Assembly (NCBI GenBank): GCA_945901125.1
Contig: CAMDKD010000054.1
Coordinates: forward strand, 1-14,362
Direction of reading: 5' to 3'
Source of the DNA: Bordetella parapertussis
Lineage (GTDB): Bacteria > Pseudomonadota > Gammaproteobacteria > Burkholderiales > Burkholderiaceae_C
Length of the DNA stretch: 14,362 nt
Shown piece by piece: positions 1 to 4,838 of this stretch. The stretch's first letter is position 1, and each line of letters opens with the position of its first letter. The notes under the pieces were generated by a model. It did no database searches. It saw nothing but the letters and a program-made list of their open reading frames with translations, and was not told the origin of the DNA. The position numbers and the translations under genes are program-made.

Positions 1-2
1 AT

Positions 3-146
3 TCTTTGTACGAAATTTTGCGAGTGCTGGATCTGAATATGTTTGAAACCACGCCAATATCCGCCCTACTGGGAAAACTACAAGATGGGCCTGAAATCGG
101 CCAAGATCCTATTCAACAAACCCTCTTCCCAACGTTGGGACGCTAG
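3..146 (+). CDS. IS4-type transposase, C-terminal fragment (5' end outside window)
   Basis: An open frame runs in from the left edge and stops with TAG at 144-146, giving 47 residues. It contains YEILRVLDLNMFETTPISAL, which resembles the C-terminal tails of IS4-family transposases as I remember them (pattern like 'LQILSVTLFEKTP...', often ending in a short Leu/Phe motif; here QQTLFPTLGR). The DDE catalytic core would lie outside the window, so activity cannot be judged. The stop is only 11 bases before the start codon of the next small gene, which leaves little room for the usual 3' untranslated part and terminal inverted repeat. The element may therefore be truncated here. I could not identify a terminal repeat or target duplication. 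Family assignment is by recalled pattern only; an unrelated gene tail is possible. Confidence 0.55.
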   Translation, partial: SLYEILRVLDLNMFETTPISALLGKLQDGPEIGQDPIQQTLFPTLGR

Positions 147-157
147 TGAGAGAACAA

Positions 158-331
158 ATGAACTTAGAAAATCAAAGCATCACACTTCAAAAACGAATCC
201 TGGACGCAGAAAAGACCTGGCGTGTGTTTTTGTCTGAATTACCGTTGCGACGAGCAAATTTGTCACCGGTAACTCAGAAACCAAATACCAATGTCGAGAC
301 TTACCCGGAAATCAGCGGCACTTCAAAGTAA
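158..331 (+). CDS. small protein A, 57 residues, paralogue of the 36-residue protein at 883-993
   Basis: The function is unknown. The chosen ATG at 158 has a GAGAG stretch about 7 bases upstream; an in-frame GTG at 146 is less likely because the homology begins at the ATG. The first 36 residues align without gaps to the protein encoded at 883-993, with 17 identities by hand count. The shared positions include M-x-L-x-x-Q-S, LDA, a Lys two residues after LDA, and the block LSELP. The remaining 21 residues are Pro/Thr/Asn-rich and have no counterpart in the paralogue. There is no signal peptide, membrane segment or cysteine. It sits between the transposase tail and a winged-helix regulator gene. 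The conserved paralogue is the main evidence that this short frame is really translated. Confidence 0.6.
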   Translation: MNLENQSITLQKRILDAEKTWRVFLSELPLRRANLSPVTQKPNTNVETYPEISGTSK

Positions 332-393
332 AGCAATAAATATTCAGCAATTCTATTTTTGAATTATTTAAATATAAGATTATTTTCAAAAAA

Positions 394-409
394 ATTCATT
401 AATATGAAT
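394..409 (+). promoter_or_regulatory. short inverted repeat over the start codon of regulator 1
   Basis: ATTCAT (394-399) and ATGAAT (404-409) are perfect 6-base reverse complements separated by TAAT. The second arm starts with the presumed initiation codon. In RNA it would be a weak AT-rich hairpin; in DNA it could be a short operator. In a sequence this AT-rich such a repeat can arise by chance. Confidence 0.3.
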
Positions 410-742
410 AATATCTATTTAAGATTCCTTCAAGTTGTTTCGTTAGATGCAATACATCAGCACAAGCAAGAAGAAATAAGCCATACAGCTATATTTTTGC
501 TGAACGAAATTGCATTGAAGGATTTTGAAAAACCCCCGCTGACCGTTATGCAAGCAATCAATCTCAAGTCGCTTGGTAGTCCATCTAACCTGCATCATAA
601 ATTGAATGAACTGCGCGAAGCAGGAATGATTGAAGTTACAAGCGTTGGCATATACAGACGCACAAAATACATCTTCATTACTCAATCTGCTAAAGATTAT
701 TTTCAAATTAAATCAGAAGCTATGCTGAAAGCAGTTAAATAA
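404..742 (+). CDS. winged-helix (MarR-like) DNA-binding protein 1
   Basis: This 112-residue protein is probably a transcriptional regulator. Residues about 27-100 read as a winged helix-turn-helix. The pattern is helix LLNEIAL, then LTVMQAINLKSLGSPSNLHH for the helix-turn-helix and recognition helix, then KLNELREAGMIEV leading into a wing with RRTKY and the strand IFIT. This organisation is typical of MarR-like folds, but the dimerisation helices are short. It aligns without gaps over about 77 columns (about 40% identity by hand count) with the regulator encoded at 1891-2253 on the other strand. Both start with MN-x-x-YL-x-FL, which supports the ATG at 404 over the upstream TTG at 359. No good Shine-Dalgarno is visible, and the start codon lies in a short inverted repeat (394-409). 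The ligand and targets are unknown. A self-regulated role for the local locus is an inference. Confidence 0.75.
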   Translation: MNNIYLRFLQVVSLDAIHQHKQEEISHTAIFLLNEIALKDFEKPPLTVMQAINLKSLGSPSNLHHKLNELREAGMIEVTSVGIYRRTKYIFITQSAKDYFQIKSEAMLKAVK

Positions 743-759
743 ACATCTGTCCGGCCTAT

Positions 760-774
760 TTTGTCACAGACAAA
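760..774. promoter_or_regulatory. candidate operator: TTTGTC-ACA-GACAAA inverted repeat
   Basis: Two perfect 6-base arms, TTTGTC and GACAAA, flank a 3-base centre. The site lies 17 bases after the stop of regulator 1 and about 110 bases before the 36-residue protein and B12-protein genes. No T-run follows, so it does not look like a terminator. Its place upstream of the downstream pair fits an operator for one of the flanking winged-helix proteins, which is an inference. It does not fit the TGT-N12-ACA consensus known for PpsR/CrtJ. Confidence 0.4.
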
Positions 775-870
775 GTCAATATATTTCACTTTAAAGCGCG
801 ATTGTTTATTTCGTGCTTGAACTTTACGCGTGAAAGCAAAAAACAAACTGACTTGACCTGTCGCATACAA

Positions 871-876
871 AGGAGA
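871..876 (+). promoter_or_regulatory. strong Shine-Dalgarno of small protein B
   Basis: AGGAGA at 871-876, preceded by AA, lies six bases before the ATG at 883. It is the clearest ribosome-binding site in the AT-rich region and decides the start of the 36-residue protein over the longer frame that could open at 802. Confidence 0.7.
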
Positions 877-882
877 AAACTG

Positions 883-993
883 ATGAGCTTAGATGATCAG
901 AGTGCAATACTCCAACAATGGACCTTAGACGCGCATAAAAATCGACAGATAACCTTATCTGAATTACCCGTAAAAGAAGCTAAGCGTTCTTAA
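883..993 (+). CDS. small protein B, 36 residues, possible coupling or leader peptide for the B12-binding protein
   Basis: The function is unknown. The frame has a strong Shine-Dalgarno and is homologous over its full length to the first 36 residues of the protein encoded at 158-331 (17 identities, no gaps). The shared features are M-x-L-x-x-Q-S, LDA-x-K and LSELP; the C-terminus is basic (KEAKRS). There is no membrane segment, signal peptide or cysteine. The stop codon TAA (991-993) is five bases before the ATG of the AerR/PpaA-like gene, and that gene has no Shine-Dalgarno of its own. Its start is inside a hairpin whose left arm begins at this stop. Translation of this frame could open the hairpin and couple the two genes (inference). 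The conserved paralogue argues that the peptide sequence itself matters and that it is more than a passive leader. Confidence 0.72.
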   Translation: MSLDDQSAILQQWTLDAHKNRQITLSELPVKEAKRS

Positions 994-1038
994 AAATCAT
1001 GTTTACAAAAAATTTATTGATTTCAAAACATGATTTTT
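992..1038 (+). promoter_or_regulatory. 10-bp inverted repeat enclosing the start codon of the B12-binding protein gene
   Basis: AAAAATCATG (992-1001) and CATGATTTTT (1029-1038) are perfect reverse complements separated by 27 bases. The left arm overlaps the stop codon of small protein B and ends with the start codon (999-1001) of the AerR/PpaA-like gene. In mRNA the start would be paired unless a ribosome finishing the upstream frame keeps the left arm open. The stem is mostly A-U, so its stability is modest. Confidence 0.5.
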
Positions 1039-1838
1039 TCATAACGCATAAAAATTCGCGATTCAATTACCAATCATCAATATTGTCAATTCTTGAATCA
1101 CAAATCATTCCCAGTTTGTTGAATGCTGAGCGGTTCACAGCTGGGTATCTGAATTTAATGTCTTCACCATCTGCTTGGCCTTCCCAAAAAGACATAGAGA
1201 TATTTGCAGATCTTTGTGTTTCACAAGACCAAGAAGTTTCACAAGCCTTTGCCGATCATTTTCTAGAGTCAGGCTTGAACAAAGAAGATATTTACTTAGA
1301 GCTTATTGCGCCTACAGCTCGGTATTTAGGATCCCAATGGGATGATGACTGCATGGATTTTTCTCAGGTAAATCTTGGATTAATTCGACTCCAAGCAATT
1401 GCCAATGAAATCAGATTTGCATACAACGATGGTCTATTTGCCAAAGCTAAAGTGAATCGAGTGTTGATAGCTTCTGCACCCGGGTCTTTGCATATGCTTG
1501 GCACTGCTATCGTGGCTGAAATTTTCCGCAATCAAGACTGGCAGGTTGTGGAAGAAATGTCGTCCTCCGCCAATGAAATTATTCAGGCTGTCAGTGGTGA
1601 ATGGTTTGATGTGATTGGATTGTCCATCAGCATAGAGCAACAACTGACGAATTTAGTTGATTTGATTAATCAACTTAAACTAGTCTCTCTTAATCCGCGA
1701 GTGGGTGTTTTGCTAGGCGGATCCATTTTTGCTGTCAAAGAATCAAGCGCTGATGACTTTGGTGCAGATGTTATTTGTGTCGATGCGAAACACGCCGTAG
1801 GCTTAGCTGAATCACTTTTACAAACGATGACTCAATGA
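999..1838 (+). CDS. cobalamin-binding AerR/PpaA-like regulatory protein
   Basis: This 279-residue soluble protein resembles the AerR/PpaA family, the B12-binding antirepressors that act on CrtJ/PpsR in purple bacteria. A helical N-terminal half (about 30-145) ends with the family-like block LIAPTARYLGSQWDDDCMDF followed by VNLGLIRLQ. A Rossmann-like B12-binding domain follows (about 152-275). It has H165 and G168 in PGSLHMLG, matching the H-x-x-G of the cobalamin-binding motif without its usual Asp, then GLSIS (207-211) and LGGS (239-242). The missing Asp is, as I recall, also seen in AerR-type proteins. No methyltransferase or DNA-binding domain is attached, so it probably works through a partner protein. 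No PpsR or photosynthesis gene is present; a flanking winged-helix protein is a plausible partner (inference). The ATG lacks a Shine-Dalgarno, so a later start is possible. R. capsulatus AerR is known to exist in long and short forms. Confidence 0.78.
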   Translation: MFTKNLLISKHDFFITHKNSRFNYQSSILSILESQIIPSLLNAERFTAGYLNLMSSPSAWPSQKDIEIFADLCVSQDQEVSQAFADHFLESGLNKEDIYLELIAPTARYLGSQWDDDCMDFSQVNLGLIRLQAIANEIRFAYNDGLFAKAKVNRVLIASAPGSLHMLGTAIVAEIFRNQDWQVVEEMSSSANEIIQAVSGEWFDVIGLSISIEQQLTNLVDLINQLKLVSLNPRVGVLLGGSIFAVKESSADDFGADVICVDAKHAVGLAESLLQTMTQ

Positions 1839-1890
1839 AATCAGAGTGCAAATAGTCATACACAAGCCCTAACCCCGGTGAGTAAGCAGA

Positions 1891-2253
1891 TCAAGCCATT
1901 TGCGCTTGTGCATTTGGCAACTTTAATTTCTCTATGGCCTTTGACAATGCTGAAAAATATTCAAAACCGGTGGCGGTGATGGTCAGCAACTTGGTTCTTT
2001 TGTCCAAGCTTGAGGAAATCAATGAAATCAGACCTGCATCTATCAATATGCTGAGCTTGCGGTGCAGCGTGGATCTGGAGGCTATGCTTTTCAACTCAAT
2101 GGCGTCAGACACTTTGAGCAAATGGTTGCGCGCCACACCAAGTGCTATTTCCTCCAGCATCAGCTTGCATACCGGGTCTATGTGCTTCATGGGAAATTGA
2201 TCAGCGACTTGCCGCGTGGTTTCCAGGAAATTGAGATATAAATTTTTATTCAT
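1891..2253 (-). CDS. winged-helix (MarR-like) DNA-binding protein 2
   Basis: This 120-residue probable regulator is a paralogue of the protein at 404-742. The shared core includes EEIAL, V-x-x-AI-x-LKS, S-x-LH-x-KL, a DAGLI turn, KRTK in the wing, and a conserved T-x-x-x-x-x-YF after the last strand. The helix-turn-helix covers about residues 47-75 and the wing about 80-95. The start at 2253 is chosen because it aligns with the start of the paralogue; an upstream in-frame ATG at 2313 would add 20 residues unlike anything in the pair. The gene converges on the AerR/PpaA-like gene with 52 bases between the stops and no clear terminator. It follows the sigma-factor trio on the same strand after a 94-base gap, so co-transcription is possible but unproven. 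The targets are unknown. Confidence 0.75.
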   Translation of the reverse strand: MNKNLYLNFLETTRQVADQFPMKHIDPVCKLMLEEIALGVARNHLLKVSDAIELKSIASRSTLHRKLSILIDAGLISLISSSLDKRTKLLTITATGFEYFSALSKAIEKLKLPNAQAQMA

Positions 2254-2308
2254 ACGATGTTTGATCCGAGTTTCAATATAGGACGTGCGGTTCGATATAA
2301 ATATTACG

Positions 2309-2319
2309 ATCAAATTGAT
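2309..2319. promoter_or_regulatory. short inverted repeat ATCAA-A-TTGAT upstream of regulator 2
   Basis: Two 5-base arms around a central A lie about 56 bases upstream of the regulator 2 start on the minus strand. The position suits an operator or promoter element, but the arms are short and AT-rich and no second copy was found. Confidence 0.2.
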
Positions 2320-2347
2320 AATTAAGCATCTTTTTGAACAGCATGTG

Positions 2348-2656
2348 TTAGAGCACCAGCAGGGTTGACAGTGACAAGGTGTCGATATGGTGAAGTTCTT
2401 CTTCCTCGGCGTGCATGGACGTTTTCAGCAGCAACATGCCGGCAATCGCAATGATCAAAAACAGGCTGGAATAACGGTGCGTAAAAAGCTGAGACACGGA
2501 AAACAGTTTGTGGCCATTGGCGGTGGTGTGAACCGCCGCCAACGGGGTGGCGCTGAATCCGGCTTTGTCCAGGGTGGAGGATAAAAAGTTTTGGGACAGG
2601 CCCGGACTTTTGGCGCTGCGGATCAATGACTTCAAATCATAGTCTTCAAATTTCAT
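2348..2656 (-). CDS. small membrane protein, DUF3619-like, coupled to the sigma factor
   Basis: This 102-residue protein has one likely transmembrane helix at about 63-77 (SSLFLIIAIAGMLLL), a polar N-terminal part, and a short acidic tail (EEEELHHIDTLSL). The arrangement of one helix followed by an acidic 'E...IDTLSL' tail recalls DUF3619 proteins of Burkholderiales, which I know next to a sigma factor and a DUF3106 gene. Similarity is weak and from memory. Its ATG overlaps the sigma-factor stop as ATGA (2653-2656), so the two are translationally coupled. A role as membrane partner or antagonist of the sigma factor is an inference from position and topology; no anti-sigma zinc motif is present. 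Confidence 0.6.
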   Translation of the reverse strand: MKFEDYDLKSLIRSAKSPGLSQNFLSSTLDKAGFSATPLAAVHTTANGHKLFSVSQLFTHRYSSLFLIIAIAGMLLLKTSMHAEEEELHHIDTLSLSTLLVL

Positions 2657-3225
2657 GGCTTTTCTTTCAAGAGTATTTTTAAATTGGCTTTGCCTCTGTG
2701 CAACAACTGATTGGCCGCATTGACTTCGATTTGCAGTGTTCTGGCAATGTCAAGAATGCTGGCATCGTAATAGGCCCAAAGGCTGATGGCCAGACGTTGC
2801 CTCGGGCTGAGTTCTAGCAACAGCGCCTGCACGCGAGCGGCCTGTTGCTTGATCGAAAGCAGGTGGCCGGGATCGGCATCGCTTGACAAGGATTGCAATT
2901 CGAATTCATCTTCGTCCAGTGGTTCTGTGTGCTTTTTACGCAAAAAATCAAGACAGGCATTGCTGACGATGGCGTAAAAAAATGTGCTCAAACTGGAGCG
3001 GCCTTCATAGCGAGCTGATTTGAAAAGCTTGAGAAAAGATTCCTGAACAATGTCTTGCGCCTCCGCCGTGTTGTTCACCATGCGCCAGGCCAATGCATGT
3101 GAGTTCGGTCCCAAGGTAAGAATCAACTGTGCAGCCGAGTGCTTATCGCCATTACGCGCAGCGTGCAACATAGCAATGTCAGTCTCATTTTTTTTTGACG
3201 TGGAGGAAAAAAAACTGGCTTTCAT
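2653..3225 (-). CDS. ECF-type RNA polymerase sigma factor (sigma-70 family)
   Basis: This 190-residue sigma factor has only regions 2 and 4. Region 2 covers about 43-99, with the characteristic NTAEAQDIVQESFLKLF (core binding and -10 recognition) followed by FYAIVSNACLDFLRKK. Region 4 covers about 129-186, with LLLELSPRQRLAISLWAYYD and a helix-turn-helix at about 155-180 for -35 recognition. It should direct RNA polymerase to a small set of promoters. It lies between an exported repeat protein gene (41 bases upstream) and a coupled membrane protein gene. No good Shine-Dalgarno is seen at the chosen ATG. The first 13 codons contain runs of eight T and nine A on the coding strand, so slippage could change the frame. 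The target promoters and inducing signal are unknown. Confidence 0.88.
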   Translation of the reverse strand: MKASFFSSTSKKNETDIAMLHAARNGDKHSAAQLILTLGPNSHALAWRMVNNTAEAQDIVQESFLKLFKSARYEGRSSLSTFFYAIVSNACLDFLRKKHTEPLDEDEFELQSLSSDADPGHLLSIKQQAARVQALLLELSPRQRLAISLWAYYDASILDIARTLQIEVNAANQLLHRGKANLKILLKEKP

Positions 3226-3266
3226 TCAGACTTGAGCAATGTATAAGGATTTAGGGCAATAAACAG

Positions 3267-3710
3267 TCATTTTTTTTCCGATTGACGGCGCATGTCGTCC
3301 CGCCATTTCTGCCTTTCTTCAGGTGTCAATTTTTCAAACTCCTGTTGCCTGTGTTTTTTTATTTCTGCTTTTTCTGTCGGCGTGAGACTTTCAACCATTT
3401 GGCGGCGATCGGCACGTATCTGCTCCTGTTGCTCTTTGGTCATGCTTTTCCATTGGGTGTGCATTTGTTCGTGCAACGCTTTGCGTTCTTCCAGGGACAA
3501 GGCTTGCATCTTTTGACGGAACTTATCGCGAAAAAGTTTGCGTTCCTCTGGTGTGGCTTTACTCAACTCATCTTGGATGAACTTGCCTCTCTCAATGCGT
3601 TCCTCTACCGACATATTGGCGATGAAGCGCGGATCCGGTGGCTCAGGCAGTTGAGCCAAAGCCGAAGCGCAAAGGCTAAAAAGTATGGAAATGCTGAGGG
3701 TGTTTTTCAT
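3267..3710 (-). CDS. exported helical repeat protein, DUF3106-like (six 19-residue repeats)
   Basis: The protein of 147 residues starts with a signal peptide (1-19, cleavage expected after ALA). A short Pro-rich linker follows, then six tandem units at 33-51, 52-70, 71-89, 90-108, 109-127 and 128-147. Each opens with a motif like LTPEER (MSVEER, ATPEER, LSLEER, MTKEQQ, LTPTEK, LTPEER) and continues as a charged helix. This exact 19-residue period recalls DUF3106 and other 'LTPEER' periplasmic proteins of Betaproteobacteria. The function is unknown; a periplasmic sensing or chaperone-like role would be speculative. It is the first gene of the minus-strand trio with the sigma factor. An in-frame ATG at 3725 is possible, but the hydrophobic signal begins properly at 3710. 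Neither start has a clear Shine-Dalgarno. Confidence 0.75.
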   Translation of the reverse strand: MKNTLSISILFSLCASALAQLPEPPDPRFIANMSVEERIERGKFIQDELSKATPEERKLFRDKFRQKMQALSLEERKALHEQMHTQWKSMTKEQQEQIRADRRQMVESLTPTEKAEIKKHRQQEFEKLTPEERQKWRDDMRRQSEKK

Positions 3711-3841
3711 AAAACCGGTATGCATTGCGAGGCAGTTGTTCTATTTAGACGTAACAAAACGGGCAAACTTACGATGCTTGGCGGAAACAGATTCAATGGC
3801 TGCCATCATGCCTGACAATCCGTGGCTATCGCGTCAGACAA

Positions 3842-3857
3842 AGGATCAGGCACCATG
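3842..3857 (+). promoter_or_regulatory. ribosome-binding region and start of the SDR gene
   Basis: AGGATCAGGC (3842-3851) precedes the ATG at 3855. The same ten bases precede the monooxygenase start (6234-6243, ATG at 6246). It supports the ATG at 3855 over an upstream in-frame GTG at 3822. Confidence 0.5.
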
Positions 3858-4649
3858 AGTACAGATCAGAAACGGGTTTTCATCATCACCGGCGGCAGCA
3901 GCGGCGTAGGCGCGGCCTGTGCCGTGCAACTGGCAGCTGCTGGCCACAGCCTGGTCATCAATTACAACAAGAGCGAAGCCCTGGCCAGCCAGGTCATTGA
4001 GGACTGCGAAAAACTCGGTGCCCAAACCCTGTTGGTGCAAGCCGACATGGCGCTGGAAGCTGATTGTGTTCGGCTGGTCGACAAAACCGTCGAGCGCTTC
4101 GGTCATATCGACGGGCTGGTGAATTCAGCCGCTGTCACGCAGTTTGTGCCGCTCAACCGATTGGACGATCTCAAGGCCGAGGATTTTTTGCGGATTTATA
4201 ACGTCAATGCCGTCGGCCCGTTTCAAATGATGAGGGCCTGCGAAAAACACATGCCCGACGGCAGCGCTATCGTCAATGTTTCGTCCATCGCCGGGCAGAT
4301 CGGCAGCGGCAGCTCCATTCCCTACGTCATGTCCAAATCCGCCTTGAACATGCTGACCGTTACCATGGCGCGCGTGCTGGCTCCGCGCATACGTGTGAAC
4401 GCGGTGTTACCGGGTTTTATTGAAGGGCGCTGGATGCGCGAGGGTTTGGGCGACGAGGCCTACGACCGCGTCAAACAACAATATTCGGACAAATCGGCAC
4501 TGGGCAAAGTCACACAACCTGAACATATTGCAGACGCTGTTGTGTGGCTGCTCAAGCCCGATTCAGTGATGACCGGTCAACATATTGTGGTTGACGGAGG
4601 TTTTGTACTGGGCAAGCTGCCCATGATGGCCCGCATACAAGACCAATAA
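3855..4649 (+). CDS. short-chain dehydrogenase/reductase (classical SDR)
   Basis: This 264-residue NAD(P)-dependent oxidoreductase probably interconverts an alcohol and a ketone in the cytoplasm. The nucleotide-binding TGGSSGVG is at 12-19, and NSAA at 90-93 stands in for the usual NNAG. The structural Asn is N118 (NAVG), and the catalytic residues are Ser143/144 with Y157 and K161 (YVMSK). VNAVLPGFIE is at 181-190, and the C-terminal VDGG at 246-249 is typical of FabG-like classical SDRs. Family membership does not fix the substrate. The gene is divergent from the repeat-protein gene and ends 11 bases from the end of a convergent 47-residue gene. The nearby monooxygenase makes an alcohol dehydrogenase role feeding a ketone plausible (inference). 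The length is normal for the family. Confidence 0.88.
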   Translation: MSTDQKRVFIITGGSSGVGAACAVQLAAAGHSLVINYNKSEALASQVIEDCEKLGAQTLLVQADMALEADCVRLVDKTVERFGHIDGLVNSAAVTQFVPLNRLDDLKAEDFLRIYNVNAVGPFQMMRACEKHMPDGSAIVNVSSIAGQIGSGSSIPYVMSKSALNMLTVTMARVLAPRIRVNAVLPGFIEGRWMREGLGDEAYDRVKQQYSDKSALGKVTQPEHIADAVVWLLKPDSVMTGQHIVVDGGFVLGKLPMMARIQDQ

Positions 4650-4660
4650 GCAGGAAGACC

Positions 4661-4804
4661 TTAAGCCTTGACGTCGACCCGTTGAGGGGCAGGCGCTTTG
4701 ACCGGTTCGGCTTTTCTCTGCTGCGGCTCAGGAACCTGTTCGGGCCTGGCCCGTGGTTTAGGCGGCGGTGCGGTTTCTCTGGGGCTGGATCCGTTTACTC
4801 TCAT
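4661..4804 (-). CDS. small proline-rich protein, 47 residues
   Basis: The frame starts at the ATG complementary to 4802-4804 and ends with TAA (4661-4663). AGGAG lies eight bases upstream of the ATG. It begins MRVNGSSPRETAPPPKPRAR and continues rich in Pro, Arg, Glu and Gln to the end VDVKA. It has no hydrophobic segment, so it is probably a disordered cytoplasmic protein. The good ribosome-binding site and the position directly after the 88-residue gene on the same strand (34-base gap) support a real gene. The function is unknown. The start may be mis-set, or the frame may be chance; the low-complexity composition weakens the case a little. Confidence 0.55.
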   Translation of the reverse strand: MRVNGSSPRETAPPPKPRARPEQVPEPQQRKAEPVKAPAPQRVDVKA

Positions 4805-4838
4805 GGCATCGCTCTCCTGGGTTAAAACTTGTTATGAA

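Noticed and set aside
43..237. 64-codon plus-strand frame overlapping the transposase tail
   Set aside because: It overlaps both the transposase-like frame and the 57-residue gene, has no ribosome-binding site and no recognisable features.
743..882. PpsR/CrtJ-type site (TGT-N12-ACA) upstream of the AerR/PpaA-like gene
   Set aside because: TGT and ACA triplets are present but not at the required spacing; the visible repeat TTTGTC-ACA-GACAAA is a different type.
992..1038. Reading the 10-bp hairpin followed by T residues as an intrinsic terminator
   Set aside because: The stem is almost all A-T, the loop is 27 bases, and the structure spans the start of a well-supported gene. A translational role fits better.
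3282..3815. Plus-strand frame of 177 codons opposite the repeat protein
   Set aside because: It is Phe/Leu/Cys-rich because it is the complement of Glu/Lys-rich repeats. The minus-strand signal peptide and exact 19-residue period identify the real gene.
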